Positions 9,245 through 20,111 of a stretch of 64,000 nucleotides of DNA are shown piece after piece. Position 1 is the stretch's first letter; each line of letters begins with the position of its first letter. The stretch is from Opitutaceae bacterium (lineage in GTDB: Bacteria; Verrucomicrobiota; Verrucomicrobiia; Opitutales; Opitutaceae). Location: contig JAEUGY010000032.1 in assembly GCA_016794625.1 (NCBI GenBank), forward strand, positions 23,259-87,258. Direction: 5' to 3'. The position numbers and the translations under genes are program-made. Under the pieces are notes generated by a model. It had not been told where the DNA came from and did no database searches. It saw only the letters and a list, made by a program, of their open reading frames with translations.

Positions 9245-9256
9245 TATCCTTGCCTC

Positions 9257-9772
9257 ATGCCTAGCCCACTCAAATGCGATTTCTGCACCAAATCAGCGAC
9301 GGTGCACTTGACGCAAATTGTTAATAACAAGGTTCACAAAGTGGACCTCTGTGAAGAGTGTGCCCAAGCAAAGGGCGTTACAGATCCGAACGGGTTTTCC
9401 CTGGCAGATCTCCTCATGAAGGCCTCGCTCAACAATGAGCCAGTCGTGGCGTCAGGGGTTCGGTGTGAACAGTGTGGATTTACCCAGGCTGATTTCAAAA
9501 AACATGGCCGGTTTGGGTGTCCCCAATGTTATCAGACGTTTTCCGGGGTGATTGAGCCGATGCTGGGTTCCATGCACAAGGGAACGGCCCACACAGGCAA
9601 GGTGCCCTTGCGCGCGTTGAACCGCCGATCGTTGAGCGAACGGTTGAGCAAGCTCGAAGGCGAATTGGATGAGGCGATCAAATCGGAACGCTACGAGGAT
9701 GCCGCCCGGTTCCGTGATGAAATCCTGCAAGTCAAACAAGCCTTCGAACCGAAGCCCGCGGGTGGCCGCTAG
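9257..9772 (+). CDS. mcsA: McsA-like zinc-finger UVR-domain protein
   Basis: Partner and activator of the arginine kinase McsB. Four CxxC pairs form two treble-clef-like zinc sites: CDFC and CEEC near residues 6-35, CEQC and CPQC around 74-95. A UVR motif (SERLSKLEGELDEAIKSERYEDAARFRDEI) closes the protein at about 132-160. In Bacillus the same protein binds McsB and ClpC. The ATG at 9257 is chosen because MPSPLKCDFC begins the conserved domain. mcsB follows after four bases. No ctsR repressor gene lies upstream, unlike the Firmicutes operon. Confidence 0.88.
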   Translation: MPSPLKCDFCTKSATVHLTQIVNNKVHKVDLCEECAQAKGVTDPNGFSLADLLMKASLNNEPVVASGVRCEQCGFTQADFKKHGRFGCPQCYQTFSGVIEPMLGSMHKGTAHTGKVPLRALNRRSLSERLSKLEGELDEAIKSERYEDAARFRDEILQVKQAFEPKPAGGR

Positions 9773-9776
9773 TCCC

Positions 9777-10865
9777 ATGACCATTGACTCGCTGATCGAT
9801 ACACCTTCCGAGCTGACCAATTCCGCCGGCAGCAGCAAGTGCGCGATCGTCCTGATGACGCGCGTTCGTCTGGCGCGGAATCTGGCCGGCCGAGCGTTTC
9901 CGGGCTGGGCCGGCGCCGATCAGCGGGCGGACGTCTTGGCAATCTGCCGGGACGCCGTGAGTGCCGCGCCGCAGATGAAGCGAAGTGTGGATGTGGGGGT
10001 CACGGATCTGAACGAACTGCAAAAACAGATCCTCGTTGAACGGCACCTGATTTCCCGCGAGTTGAGCGGGTCGAAATCAGGTTCGGGTGTCGTGATCAAC
10101 AAAGACCAGACCTTTTCGGTCATGATCAACGAGGAGGACCATCTTCGTATCCAGGTCTTGCGCGCCGGTTTTCAGCTGAAGAAGGCGTGGAGTGCGATCA
10201 ACGAGCTGGATACCGCGCTCGAGGAGAGGCTCGACTATGCCTTTTCCCCGCAGCTCGGCTACCTCACCGCCTGCCCGACCAATCTCGGAACGGGAATGCG
10301 GGCCTCGGCCATGATGCATCTGCCGGCGCTCGTGATTTCCGGGCAGATGGAAAAGGTCGTGCGCGCCGTGAATCAGCTCGGAATGGTGGTCCGAGGGTTG
10401 TTTGGCGAGGGCTCGGACGCGTCGGGCAGCATTTTTCAGATTTCCAATCAGACGACCCTCGGTGAGCCGGAGGAAGAGATCATCAAGCGCCTGCAGAGCG
10501 TGCTCCAATCAATCATCGAACATGAGCTCAATGCGCGACAGAAGCTGCTGGAGGCCGATTCCCGCAAGCTGTTCGACAAGATCGGCCGGGCGTACGGGAT
10601 ATTGCAGAATTCGCACGTCCTGAATTCAGCGGAGGCGATGAATCTCCTCTCCTTGCTTCGTTTGGGCATCGATCTCCAGATTTTCCCGGAAACCTGTCGC
10701 CCGGTGATTGACCGGCTTTTCATTGAAGCCCAGCCGGGGCACATTCAGCACGCGGTGAATCATGACCTTGAAGCGGGCGAGCGCGACAGCACGCGGGCGT
10801 CGCGGCTGCGTGAAGAATTCGCGCGCTTCCCCATTCCGACTTTCACAACAAACGGTAACAACTAA
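9777..10865 (+). CDS. mcsB: Protein arginine kinase McsB
   Basis: Phosphorylates arginine residues in proteins, marking them for ClpC-ClpP degradation in the well-studied Bacillus system. The phosphagen-kinase catalytic core is intact: TRVRLARNLAGRAFPGW, the EEDHLRIQ loop, CPTNLGTGMRASAMMHLPAL (nucleotide-binding Cys/Gly-rich strand) and ISNQTTLGEPEEEII. It has 362 residues, the usual McsB length, starting MTIDSLIDTP at 9777. It is translationally close to mcsA and 30 bases upstream of clpC. All recognised catalytic motifs are present, so it is probably active and not just a scaffold. Confidence 0.92.
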   Translation: MTIDSLIDTPSELTNSAGSSKCAIVLMTRVRLARNLAGRAFPGWAGADQRADVLAICRDAVSAAPQMKRSVDVGVTDLNELQKQILVERHLISRELSGSKSGSGVVINKDQTFSVMINEEDHLRIQVLRAGFQLKKAWSAINELDTALEERLDYAFSPQLGYLTACPTNLGTGMRASAMMHLPALVISGQMEKVVRAVNQLGMVVRGLFGEGSDASGSIFQISNQTTLGEPEEEIIKRLQSVLQSIIEHELNARQKLLEADSRKLFDKIGRAYGILQNSHVLNSAEAMNLLSLLRLGIDLQIFPETCRPVIDRLFIEAQPGHIQHAVNHDLEAGERDSTRASRLREEFARFPIPTFTTNGNN

Positions 10866-10895
10866 CGCCCTTAATCAGGAAGGAATCCGCCTCCC

Positions 10896-13421
10896 ATGTC
10901 TGAACCGATGAATAACTTTACGCCTCGCGCGCAGCAGGTGCTCGCGCTGGCGCGCAAGGAAGCGGACCGCTTCCATCACAACTACGTCGGCACCGAACAC
11001 ATTTTGCTCGGCTTGATCAAGCTGGGTCAGGGTGTGGCAGTGTCCGTCTTGCAGAAAATGGGGCTCGACCTGGAAACCGTGCGCAACGCGGTGGAAAAGC
11101 AGGTTGGCACCGGCACTGAAACCAAGACGCAGGGAAGCATTCCCTACACTCCGCGGGTAAAGAAGGTTCTGGCGCTGGCCGGCAAAGAAGCCAAGGCGCT
11201 GAATCACTCGTATGTCGGCACCGAGCACATCCTGCTCGGGTTGCTGCGCGAAGGGGAGGGAGTTGCCGCACGTGTCTTGAAGTCGCTGGACGTCGACATC
11301 GAGCGAACTCGCAATGAGATCCTGCGGGAGCTCGATCCGCAGTTCTCCGGTTCGGCGGAGACGCCGGGTGGCGAAGAGGCGGCGGCGCCATCGCCTCGCG
11401 GGGGAAGCACGGAAGATGGCAAGAAGGAGGTCAAGACGCCGGCCTTGAAGGCGTTTGGCCGGGACCTGACTGAACTCGCGCGCAAAGGTGAACTGGATCC
11501 GGTGGTGGGTCGGAAAAATGAGATTCGCCGCGTGATTCAGATCCTATGCCGTCGCACCAAGAACAATCCTGTGCTCATCGGCGAGGCGGGGGTAGGCAAG
11601 ACCGCCATCGTGGAGGGCCTGGCGCAGGAGATCTCCAGCGGCGTGGTTCCCGAAATCCTCTTCGACAAGAAAGTCATCACGCTTGACCTGGCCTTGATGG
11701 TGGCGGGCACGAAGTACCGCGGGCAGTTTGAGGAGCGAATCAAGGCCGTCATGGACGAGATTCGCCGGGCCAAGAATGTCATTCTCTTCATCGACGAGAT
11801 GCACACCATCGTGGGTGCGGGTGCGGCGGAAGGAGCGATGGACGCCTCCAATATCTTCAAGCCGGCGCTTTCGCGTGGTGAACTGCAGTGCATCGGCGCG
11901 ACCACCTTGAATGAGTATCGGAAGTACATCGAGAAGGACTCTGCGCTCGATCGGCGGTTCCAGTCGGTCAAGGTTGAGCCACCGTCCGTGGACGATACGA
12001 TCACCATTTTGAAGGGGATCCGGGGCAAGTACGAGGACCACCACAAAGCGACGTTCTCGGACAAGGCCCTCGAAGCAGCGACCAAGCTCTCGGACCGCTA
12101 CATCACGGGTCGATTCCTGCCCGACAAGGCGATTGACGTCATGGACGAGGCAGGGGCTCGAGCCCGTATCTCCGCACTCAGTCGTCCGCCCGATGTTGAG
12201 GACATGACGAAGCAGATTGAGGAAGTCTGCGCCCGGAAGGAACAGGCGATCGCTGCCCAGCACTTCGAAGAGGCAGCCAAGTTCCGCGACCAAGAAAAAC
12301 AGCTTCGTCTCAAGCAGGAACAAATCACTGAGCAGTGGAAGAAAGCCCGAGAGGAGAAACGCGTCGCGATCGATGAGGACCTGATGATGCAGGTGGTTGC
12401 TGACTGGACCGGCATCCCCTTGTCGCGCATGGAAAAGAAGGAAAGCGAGAAACTTCTTGGCCTCGAGGAAGAGATCAAGAAATCGGTGGTGGGTCAGGAG
12501 GCGGCCGCGATCGCGATTGCCCGTGCGCTCCGCCGTTCACGCGCCGACCTGAAGGATCCACGGCGACCGATTGGCTCGTTCATGTTTGTCGGGCCGACCG
12601 GCGTCGGCAAAACAGAAACGGCGAAACAGCTGGCGGCGCAGATGTTCGGAAACCAGGACGCGCTCATCCAGATCGACATGAGCGAATACATGGAGAAATT
12701 CGCGGTTTCCCGGATGATCGGCTCTCCTCCGGGCTATGTCGGCTACGAGGAAGGTGGTCAACTGACGGAGTCGGTCCGTCGCCGGCCTTATTCGGTCATT
12801 CTCTTTGACGAGATTGAAAAGGCCCATCCAGACGTCCTCCAGCTCCTGCTGCAGATTTTGGAGGACGGTCGACTGACGGACTCCCTGGGGCGGACGGTGG
12901 ATTTCCGCAATACGATCATCATCATGACGTCCAATGTGGGAGCGGCCCTCCTCCAGCGACAGACCTCAATGGGTTTCGCCGCGGCCTCAGGCACGTTCAG
13001 CGATCATGAGCGGATGCGCGAGAAGGTCCTCGAGGAAGCGAAACGCATCTTCAAGCCGGAGTTTCTCAACCGGGTCTCCGACATCATCTTCTTCCGTCCG
13101 CTCGACAAGGCGGATCTCGTCAAGATCGTCGAAATCGAACTCGTCAAGTTTACGGCTCGGTTGGTCGAACGGAAGATCACGCTCGAGTTCACCGACGAGG
13201 CTAAGACACTCCTCATCGAAAAGGGCTATGACGAAAAGTACGGTGCCCGTCCCCTGCGCCGTGCGGTGGAACACTACCTTGAGGATCCGCTGGCGGAGGC
13301 GCTGCTGCGCGGCGACGTCAAGGATGGCGAGTCCGTGCTCGTGATCCGGAACGGAGAGAAACTCGAATTCAAGCAAAAGGAGCCCACCAAGCCCGCCGCC
13401 GACACCGGCGTCGCAAGCTGA
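10896..13421 (+). CDS. clpC: ClpC AAA+ unfoldase
   Basis: Hexameric HSP100 unfoldase that feeds substrates to ClpP. Domains in order: two Clp_N repeats ([21 protein letters not shown]...; ...[19 protein letters not shown]...), first AAA+ module with GEAGVGKTA and IDEMH, a UVR-bearing middle domain ([19 protein letters not shown]) that marks ClpC against ClpA/ClpB, second AAA+ with GPTGVGKTE and [12 protein letters not shown], and the C-terminal D2-small domain. 841 residues. AGGAAGGA is the ribosome binding site. It is last in the operon and followed by a terminator. The N-terminal repeats are the known docking site for arginine-phosphorylated substrates. Confidence 0.97.
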   Translation: MSEPMNNFTPRAQQVLALARKEADRFHHNYVGTEHILLGLIKLGQGVAVSVLQKMGLDLETVRNAVEKQVGTGTETKTQGSIPYTPRVKKVLALAGKEAKALNHSYVGTEHILLGLLREGEGVAARVLKSLDVDIERTRNEILRELDPQFSGSAETPGGEEAAAPSPRGGSTEDGKKEVKTPALKAFGRDLTELARKGELDPVVGRKNEIRRVIQILCRRTKNNPVLIGEAGVGKTAIVEGLAQEISSGVVPEILFDKKVITLDLALMVAGTKYRGQFEERIKAVMDEIRRAKNVILFIDEMHTIVGAGAAEGAMDASNIFKPALSRGELQCIGATTLNEYRKYIEKDSALDRRFQSVKVEPPSVDDTITILKGIRGKYEDHHKATFSDKALEAATKLSDRYITGRFLPDKAIDVMDEAGARARISALSRPPDVEDMTKQIEEVCARKEQAIAAQHFEEAAKFRDQEKQLRLKQEQITEQWKKAREEKRVAIDEDLMMQVVADWTGIPLSRMEKKESEKLLGLEEEIKKSVVGQEAAAIAIARALRRSRADLKDPRRPIGSFMFVGPTGVGKTETAKQLAAQMFGNQDALIQIDMSEYMEKFAVSRMIGSPPGYVGYEEGGQLTESVRRRPYSVILFDEIEKAHPDVLQLLLQILEDGRLTDSLGRTVDFRNTIIIMTSNVGAALLQRQTSMGFAAASGTFSDHERMREKVLEEAKRIFKPEFLNRVSDIIFFRPLDKADLVKIVEIELVKFTARLVERKITLEFTDEAKTLLIEKGYDEKYGARPLRRAVEHYLEDPLAEALLRGDVKDGESVLVIRNGEKLEFKQKEPTKPAADTGVAS

Positions 13422-13441
13422 GGATGAGACAGTAAAGAACG

Positions 13442-13468
13442 AGGCCGCCTTCCAAGGCGGCCTTTTTT
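13442..13468 (+). terminator. Rho-independent terminator after clpC
   Basis: AGGCCGCC pairs with GGCGGCCT around a short TTCCAA loop and is followed by TTTTTT. It ends immediately before the ATG of the next gene at 13469. Confidence 0.88.
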
Positions 13469-15310
13469 ATGTCGCTCTCGCTCATCCGCAAGTTGTGTCT
13501 CCATTTGGGATGGAGACAGTGGTGGTTGATCTTGGCTCTTGTCGTGGGCCTGGCTGGCGGGATTCCACTGCGTGGAGAGGGGCCGACACCCGCCGCGTGG
13601 TTCGAGAAATTGCCCGCCGAAGGAAGTCTGGCCGAGATTCGGGCCATTGCGGCTCGTGAAGGCTGGCAAAGGGTCGCTGATGCGCTGTTTCAGGGAGCGA
13701 AGCAGGCCTACCTTCAGGATCGGCTGGATCTGGCAAGTGCCTGGCTCAATGTGGCGCGTTGGGGAGGGCTTTTTGCGGAGGAAGAAAGCCACTTCATCGA
13801 GCGTTGGGTGGCAGCGATCAATCAAGCCAGGGTGGGACATCCCAACATGGCGCGAGACTATACCTCCGTCCCGGGGCGTACGTTGGGTGACTTTGCTTCT
13901 CCGGAATTACAGCGGTGGCTATTGGCCAATCGAGGATTCTCGGACATCTTTTTTGAACAGCTTTCACCCTGTGATTCGATTCCCGAGGTTCTCCGCATTC
14001 TGGGTGGATTGCTGGAAAACGATCGGTTGACCTTTGAGACTTATGCCTCGCTGGCGCTGGCCGTAGCCTTGGTCTATGACGTTCCTCCTCCCCCGGGATG
14101 GCCTCATGCCCAAGTCAGCGAAGCTGTCCTGCCTCGACGCTTGCCGACGCCGTCGAGCGCCTTTGGCTTTCTAGTCGCGGCGGACAGATCAGGTCGAACG
14201 CTCCATCGACTGGCCCATTTGCCGACGGAGCAGCTCAAACATGTGGTGGATTTTGCTGCTCCGTTGGCGGAGTTGACCTGGGCGCAGAGTGCAATCCAGG
14301 TGCCCCTCGCCCGGCTGGCAGCCACGTATGAGGCGGTTCGTTACCGTTTGGACCGAGTCTCCTCCAACGAGATGATCTGGCCAGGCTCGACGTACGACCT
14401 GGCCACGGTTCTGGCAACCGGAGGGATCTGTGTGGATCAAGCCTATGTGGCCACGCAGGTCGGGAAGGCGCGGGGAGTTCCAACCATGATTTTTCGGGGA
14501 GCGGGCTTGGATGGTCGACATGCCTGGTTTGGATTTCTCGATGGGAACCGGCGCTGGCAGATGGATGCAGGCAGGTTCGCGGAACAGAAGTTTGTGACCG
14601 GACTCGCGCACGACCCGCAGACGTGGGGTGATTTGTCGGACCATGAAATCCAGTTTCTTTCCGAAGGGTTTAGACTTTTGCCGCGGTTTCGGCAGGCGCA
14701 AACCCACGCCGGGTTTGCTTCCGCGGCTCTTGGCATGCGAGACCTGCCGGCGGCGAGACAGGCGGCTCGAAAGGCGATCAACTACGAGTCTCGCCACGTC
14801 GAAGCGTGGGAGATCCTCCTCACATCGCTTCGTTTGCTGAAGGAGGATCCGCGCGTGGTGGAGGCGAGTTTGCGCGAGGCATCCATCGCGTTTCAACGGT
14901 ATCCTGATCTTCAGCTTCGGTTTGCCCGAGAGGTTTCTGACAGCCTGCGAGCCCGCGGCGAGACCAGCGCAGCGGATTACGAGGAGCGGCTGCTCGCGCG
15001 GAAAAACCAAGGGCAACGGGTGGATCTTGCCATTGATCAAATGGCCTCCGAGCTGGCCCGGGCTCTGGAACAGCAGCCCGCTTTCGAGCAGATGCGGCTC
15101 TTTCGCGGAGCGGTTGAGCAGTTCGGGCGCGGAGCTGGTATGGACTTCCTCGATCGAATTGTACGTCCCTTCGTCCGGCACTGGGTGAAAGCAGGCCGGA
15201 GTGCCGAGGCCGCGCGGGCACTGGAGCATGTTCGGCTGGTGATGGCCCCCCCGGCGGGCAGTCAGTTGGAGAAGGAGTTGCTCGGGCTTGTGGTCGAGAC
15301 GAAACGTTGA
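13469..15310 (+). CDS. Exported transglutaminase-fold protein
   Basis: 613 residues with an N-terminal membrane/signal segment (WWLILALVVGLAGG). A transglutaminase-like core is recognisable: Cys in TGGICVDQAYVATQVGKARGVP at about 321, His in DGRHAWFGF at about 351, and Asp in WQMDAGRF at about 366, so the Cys-His-Asp triad is complete. A predominantly helical, TPR-like C-terminal half follows (QAARKAINYESRHVEAWEILLTSLRLL). The substrate is unknown; a protease, amidase or cross-linker are all possible. The ATG sits at the end of the clpC terminator U-run, so a downstream TTG preceded by GGATGGAGA may be the real start. Confidence 0.7.
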   Translation: MSLSLIRKLCLHLGWRQWWLILALVVGLAGGIPLRGEGPTPAAWFEKLPAEGSLAEIRAIAAREGWQRVADALFQGAKQAYLQDRLDLASAWLNVARWGGLFAEEESHFIERWVAAINQARVGHPNMARDYTSVPGRTLGDFASPELQRWLLANRGFSDIFFEQLSPCDSIPEVLRILGGLLENDRLTFETYASLALAVALVYDVPPPPGWPHAQVSEAVLPRRLPTPSSAFGFLVAADRSGRTLHRLAHLPTEQLKHVVDFAAPLAELTWAQSAIQVPLARLAATYEAVRYRLDRVSSNEMIWPGSTYDLATVLATGGICVDQAYVATQVGKARGVPTMIFRGAGLDGRHAWFGFLDGNRRWQMDAGRFAEQKFVTGLAHDPQTWGDLSDHEIQFLSEGFRLLPRFRQAQTHAGFASAALGMRDLPAARQAARKAINYESRHVEAWEILLTSLRLLKEDPRVVEASLREASIAFQRYPDLQLRFAREVSDSLRARGETSAADYEERLLARKNQGQRVDLAIDQMASELARALEQQPAFEQMRLFRGAVEQFGRGAGMDFLDRIVRPFVRHWVKAGRSAEAARALEHVRLVMAPPAGSQLEKELLGLVVETKR

Positions 15311-15331
15311 ATCGAAGTCTCTCGTCCTGTC

Positions 15332-16198
15332 TCACGCCACCGGGCGAAGATACTCGAGAGCACGCAATGCCGCGGCGGCTCGTGTTTCACAGCCCAGCTT
15401 GCGGAATAGGTTCTCCACGTGTTTGTGGATCGTTCGGGGACTGGTTCCAAGGATGAGTGCAATGTCCGGATTCGATTTGCCCTGCGCTATCCAAAAAAGC
15501 ACTTCGGATTCGCGAGCGGTCAGTCCCAGTGACCCGAGCGCTTCTGGACCGGGCGAGGGCACGTCTTCCTGCAAAAGAAAAACCTCGGGTTCCACTCCGA
15601 AGGCGGAAAGCCGTTTTTCGATGAGCGTACCGTGGCATTCGGGGAGCTTCGTTCCGTCCCAGCCTGGATGATGGCGATGCAGCAGCGTGCGGGCCGTGCG
15701 GGTTGAAAACAAGAGTTGACGGTCCGCAGCGACCAGCACGATCGCGCGATCCAGTGACTGCGCGAGTTGGTTCTCGGCCTCCAATCGCATGGCCAGTTCC
15801 TCCTCGAGTGCTTGGCGCAGTCGACGGAGCTCAAGATGGGCGCGAACACGGGCGATGACTTCCGCCACGTAGATGGGCTTGACGATGTAGTCGACCGCGC
15901 CGGACTCGAACGCTCGAACTTTTTGTTCTACATCGTCGAGCGATGTCATGAAGAGAATGGGAACATCCCTCCAGGCGGGATCCTTCTTGATCGCGGCGCA
16001 GGTCTCAAACCCGTCCATCCCGGGCATGATCACGTCCAGCAGGATAAGGTCCGGCTTTCCGTGCCTCAATTGTTCAAGCGCACCGTGCCCGCTTTCTGCG
16101 ACAAGCACGCGATATCCGCGGTCGGCAAGAGCATCCAGCACCAGTCCGATATTGGCCGGTACATCATCGATCACGAGAACGGTGGCACGCTCATTCAT
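15332..16198 (-). CDS. Response regulator with LuxR-type HTH
   Basis: A receiver domain (residues 1-120: acidic pair in VIDD, phospho-acceptor Asp at about 55 in [13 protein letters not shown], Thr in FMTS, Lys in IVKP) is followed by a short coiled segment and PAS-like middle, then a LuxR/FixJ helix-turn-helix ([44 protein letters not shown]). Its ATG overlaps the stop of the upstream hybrid kinase by four bases (ATGA), so the two are translationally coupled and almost certainly form one signalling system. Targets are unknown. Confidence 0.9.
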   Translation of the reverse strand: MNERATVLVIDDVPANIGLVLDALADRGYRVLVAESGHGALEQLRHGKPDLILLDVIMPGMDGFETCAAIKKDPAWRDVPILFMTSLDDVEQKVRAFESGAVDYIVKPIYVAEVIARVRAHLELRRLRQALEEELAMRLEAENQLAQSLDRAIVLVAADRQLLFSTRTARTLLHRHHPGWDGTKLPECHGTLIEKRLSAFGVEPEVFLLQEDVPSPGPEALGSLGLTARESEVLFWIAQGKSNPDIALILGTSPRTIHKHVENLFRKLGCETRAAAALRALEYLRPVA

Positions 16199-19100
16199 GA
16201 GGGGCTGATTCCCAGCAGATCCGAGAGAAGGATGCGAATGCGTTCCATCTGGTAGCCTTGGATAAGCGCATCCAACGACCCCGCCAGGTGTAGCAGGGAG
16301 GGGTCTTCCTTATGCCGACGTTGCCAGCACACCTGAAGTTCCTTGACGTCGCCCATGCGCGCCAGATCGAGCAACTCAAGCAGCGCGGTGCGTTGCGACG
16401 CTGTGGGGGGCGGCTTTCGCTCGCTGGCGGTGGATAGGGCGTCGCGCGGGAGCGTGGGTCGTCCCTGTTGCGGTCCCAGGTCGAAGAGCGATGCGAGCGT
16501 CTGCAGGAGCTCGGTTTCCCGAAAGGGTTTGGGTAGAAAGGCATCCCCCCCATGGTGCGACGGCGAAGTCGCTTCGGGGCCGAGCACTCCGGCCGACATG
16601 ATGAGGATTTTGGGAGTCGGCTGGATGAATCCCCGGATCCAGCGCGCCACGTGCTCTCCCGGGATATCTGGCAGGCGGAGGTCGAGAATTACGAGATCGG
16701 CGCAATGGGAGGAAAGCCAAACCGTCGCCGCGGTTCCCGAGACGGCCTCGGCTACGTCAAATCCCATCGGGCTGAGGAACTCGTTCAATACAGCCCGATT
16801 CAAGGCGAGATCGTCGACAATCAGAACCCTTCGGTTTTGGCCTTTATGGCTGGGGGCATGAGGGCTGGCGTCCGAGGCAGGAGGATGGAGAGAGGGGGGC
16901 AGGACGGGAACGGTAAGCTCGACGGTAAAGCAGCTTCCTTTACCCGGTTCGCTGCGGACGCTCAGGGTTCCTTGCATCAAGTGAACAAGCCGGTGGGTGA
17001 TGGCCAGACCGAGACCCGTACCTGGCTCGGCCGGACGCCCATGGCCGGCCTGCTGGAAAGGCTGGAAGAGCCGCTGCTGATCGTCGGCGGAGATGCCCGC
17101 GCCACTGTCCTCGAAAACCAGGCATAACCTGTAAGGAGAGGACTGCCCTGGGAGTACTCCGGGAAGCATTTCGGCGGTGATGACGAGGCTCACTCGGCCG
17201 CGTGAGGTGAACTTCACGGCGTTGCCTGCCAAATTGTCGATGATCTGTCGGATCTTTTGGCTGTCGGCCTCGATCCAGTCCGGGACGCTGGGATCAATTT
17301 CCAGTTGGAATCGCAGCCCGCGCGATTCCGCTCTCGACTGATGCGGTGCGGCTGCATCCTGCAGCAAGGTTCTCAACGAAAACGGAGCTGGATTGAGTTC
17401 CATCCGGCCAGACTCGATTTTCGAAAAATCGAGCACCTCATTGATCATGTGCAGGAGGTGTTCCCCGCTCGTGGCTACGATTCTCACCCGATCGCGGTCC
17501 GCGTCCACCAAGGCAGGTGACTTCATGAGGATTTGGCTGAATCCTATGATACCATTGAGAGGTGTCCTCAGTTCGTGGCTCATGCTGGCGAGGAACAAGC
17601 TCTTGGCGCGATTGGCAGATTCGGCCTGGTCTCGTGCTTGGGCGAGTTCTTCGGTCCGTACTGCGACCACGGACTCCAGTTGCCGGCGCGCGTGTTCAGC
17701 CCGACCGACGCGCCACTGGATGAATGCCGCGATCGTGCCCAGGCCAAGCAGGCAGTAAACGACGTAGGCGGCGGTGGAGCGATATAGGGGTGGAACAATG
17801 CGAAATCCAAATGCGGCAACCCGTCCCACGCGGCCGTCGGAGTCGCGCGCCTGGACTTGAAACGTATACGTGCCTCCGGGGAGGTTCGTATATCGTGCTT
17901 CGGCCGGTTCAGTCCAATCGGACCAGTCGTCGTCGTAGCCCACGAGTCGGGTTCGATAGCAGAGCGCCGCCCCCGTATCGTTTCGTGGAACCGTGAACTC
18001 GAAGAGAATGGGCTCTCGACTGTAAGCGAGCGTTGGGCTGCTTGAGGTGGGTCCCCACTTCCCTTGACCCGCCTGACTCATAACACGAATTCTTGCATCG
18101 GGGGAGGACGGGGAATGGCGGGCGACCTGACCGAGGTCGACGCGAACGAGCGCGTCGCGACCGCTGACCCACAGCGTTCCTTCATCGTCGGAGTCGCCTT
18201 CATGAACGATGGTATAGGCTCCAAGGTACCCAGCGAGCTGACTGACGACGTGGGGCAGTGGGCTCCAGGTCCAGACACCTCCGGTCTGACCCGAGATCTT
18301 GCCAATCCGGAGTGCGTCCAAGGCATCGGCGTGGCCGACTTGTGCGAAAAAAGTTCCGGGACCTGAGCTGACCACGGGGTGAGTGTAGGACCCCAAGGTC
18401 GCGGTTGAGGCAAATGGGGCAGACGGTTCAAAACGATCGTGCGCGGAGTTGTACCGAAAAACGCCCATCGCTGAGGTAAAGAGAGGGCCGTCGGGCGTCT
18501 GAATGACACGGGTCCATCCAGAATCCGTTGGAAGTCCGTGGCTACCGGGCTGGTAAGTGTGAATCTCGGCTTGCTGCCAAGGCGCGGAGGGTGTGGTGCG
18601 TAGGACCCGCGTGATCCCGTGCCCGGTCGAGCCAAGCCAAAGCGTGCCGTCCGGTGTCTCCAGCATGGACTGGACCTCGTGGGAATAGCCCGGAATATGC
18701 CCCTCATCGATCAGTGATCCATCGGGCGAAAACCGCACCGTTCCCACGCCGAGCAAGCGACCCAAGAAGTAGCGATCCGGATCCGTTTTGGAACGGATGA
18801 ATTCAACGACCGGTTCCGAACCTGCCAGGAGGAGCTGCGGTGGCCCGTCTTCGGCGGTGCGGAATATACCGCGATCTGTCGCGATCAGAAGTCCGGTGTC
18901 GTGAAGCGCCAATTCGCGCGCAAAGCGAGTCGGAAGCGTGACAGCCACCAGACGGGCCGATTTGCCCTTTTCTCCGGGGGCCAGACGATAAAGCCCTCCA
19001 TCGGACGACCAGTAGGTCTTCCCCCGCCAGGAGAGGGAGTCGAACAGGATCGCTGGCCCTCTCCCATTCGCGGCATCAAAGAGGGTAATCCCGGTGTGAC

Positions 19101-20052
19101 GCTCAAGTCGTGAAATTCCCCCTTGGGTGGCGATCCAGAGCCCGCTGGAGTCATCTTCGTGTAACCAGTAAATCAGGTCGTTCGACAGGCGATCTTCCGC
19201 TTCCGTCCAGTGATGGAGCAGCTGACCTTCAGAGTCGAAAAGAAGAAGGCCGCGTTCTGAAGCGAGGGCGAGGGTACCATCGCGCAATCGGCTGAGCATT
19301 CTCAGGCCGTTTGCTCGGATCGCTTCCGACAGCGGACTCGAAGTCGCTGTGAGGACGTCCCCGGCGAGGCGATAGGTGGCGCCGGTTTCCGTCGCGACGA
19401 GCGTCACTCCAGGCTCGTCGTGCTCGACTAAAGCGACGAAGCGCGGCCGGGCGATCTCGGGTTCGCGGGAAATCAGATGAAATCCGGATTCCTTCCACCG
19501 GTAGAGACCGTCTCCGATGCGACGCAAAAAGAGGGTACCTCCCACGACGCGCAACTGGGCGGGCGTTTCCGTCGGGAAAACAAAGGCACTGAACCGGCCC
19601 TTTTCCCATCGCAAGGCCGCCCTGCTCGTGACGAACCACACGGCTGATTCCAGAGCGGCGCTGCTCCAGGTCACGTCGAGCGGCGGAGTGTCCGGTGGCA
19701 GCGCGTGTTTGAGGGATTGGAAGGCAAGCCGACCGTCGCGGCCTGGAGAGAGCACGCCGAGATCTCCTGTCGCGGCCACGTAAACGGTGCCGTCCGGCAT
19801 CGCGGTGAGGCTGCGAATCCACGACGTACCGACGGGGATCTTGCGCCAGCGGGTACCGTCGAATTCGATAACGTTGCCGTAGATGCCACCGTAAACAATG
19901 CCCTCGGTGGATTCGGTGAGACAAAATACCTGATGATGGCCTTCGTAGTCCCGAGGCAGGAATGTTCGTACGACGGGACGGCCTTCGTTGCTACCCCGGG
20001 CAACCCAAGCGAACGCGAGAGCGAAGATCAGGCAACAGAGTGCGGGGCGCAT
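16195..20052 (-). CDS. Two-component propeller hybrid histidine kinase (HTCS-like)
   Basis: 1285 residues. Signal peptide ([20 protein letters not shown]), then periplasmic Reg_prop repeats forming beta-propellers to about residue 690, a Y_Y_Y domain ([18 protein letters not shown]), one membrane helix near 770, a HisKA dimerisation domain with phospho-His in [12 protein letters not shown] at about 824, HATPase_c ([19 protein letters not shown]), and a receiver with Asp in [13 protein letters not shown] near 1124. This architecture is common for sugar or polysaccharide sensing in Bacteroidetes and Verrucomicrobia. Unlike classical HTCS it lacks a C-terminal AraC domain; the coupled LuxR regulator probably takes that role. 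Confidence 0.93.
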   Translation of the reverse strand: MRPALCCLIFALAFAWVARGSNEGRPVVRTFLPRDYEGHHQVFCLTESTEGIVYGGIYGNVIEFDGTRWRKIPVGTSWIRSLTAMPDGTVYVAATGDLGVLSPGRDGRLAFQSLKHALPPDTPPLDVTWSSAALESAVWFVTSRAALRWEKGRFSAFVFPTETPAQLRVVGGTLFLRRIGDGLYRWKESGFHLISREPEIARPRFVALVEHDEPGVTLVATETGATYRLAGDVLTATSSPLSEAIRANGLRMLSRLRDGTLALASERGLLLFDSEGQLLHHWTEAEDRLSNDLIYWLHEDDSSGLWIATQGGISRLERHTGITLFDAANGRGPAILFDSLSWRGKTYWSSDGGLYRLAPGEKGKSARLVAVTLPTRFARELALHDTGLLIATDRGIFRTAEDGPPQLLLAGSEPVVEFIRSKTDPDRYFLGRLLGVGTVRFSPDGSLIDEGHIPGYSHEVQSMLETPDGTLWLGSTGHGITRVLRTTPSAPWQQAEIHTYQPGSHGLPTDSGWTRVIQTPDGPLFTSAMGVFRYNSAHDRFEPSAPFASTATLGSYTHPVVSSGPGTFFAQVGHADALDALRIGKISGQTGGVWTWSPLPHVVSQLAGYLGAYTIVHEGDSDDEGTLWVSGRDALVRVDLGQVARHSPSSPDARIRVMSQAGQGKWGPTSSSPTLAYSREPILFEFTVPRNDTGAALCYRTRLVGYDDDWSDWTEPAEARYTNLPGGTYTFQVQARDSDGRVGRVAAFGFRIVPPLYRSTAAYVVYCLLGLGTIAAFIQWRVGRAEHARRQLESVVAVRTEELAQARDQAESANRAKSLFLASMSHELRTPLNGIIGFSQILMKSPALVDADRDRVRIVATSGEHLLHMINEVLDFSKIESGRMELNPAPFSLRTLLQDAAAPHQSRAESRGLRFQLEIDPSVPDWIEADSQKIRQIIDNLAGNAVKFTSRGRVSLVITAEMLPGVLPGQSSPYRLCLVFEDSGAGISADDQQRLFQPFQQAGHGRPAEPGTGLGLAITHRLVHLMQGTLSVRSEPGKGSCFTVELTVPVLPPSLHPPASDASPHAPSHKGQNRRVLIVDDLALNRAVLNEFLSPMGFDVAEAVSGTAATVWLSSHCADLVILDLRLPDIPGEHVARWIRGFIQPTPKILIMSAGVLGPEATSPSHHGGDAFLPKPFRETELLQTLASLFDLGPQQGRPTLPRDALSTASERKPPPTASQRTALLELLDLARMGDVKELQVCWQRRHKEDPSLLHLAGSLDALIQGYQMERIRILLSDLLGISPS

Positions 20053-20111
20053 CGGTCCGGCTTCGATCGTGAAGGAGTTATCCAGGGAGGTCCGCTCGGC
20101 GGCGGCCCGGT

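Noticed and set aside
9016..9256. CtsR or CIRCE/HrcA operator before mcsA
   Set aside because: Neither the GGTCAAA tandem nor the TTAGCACTC-N9-GAGTGCTAA repeat is present; the inverted repeat found has a different sequence.
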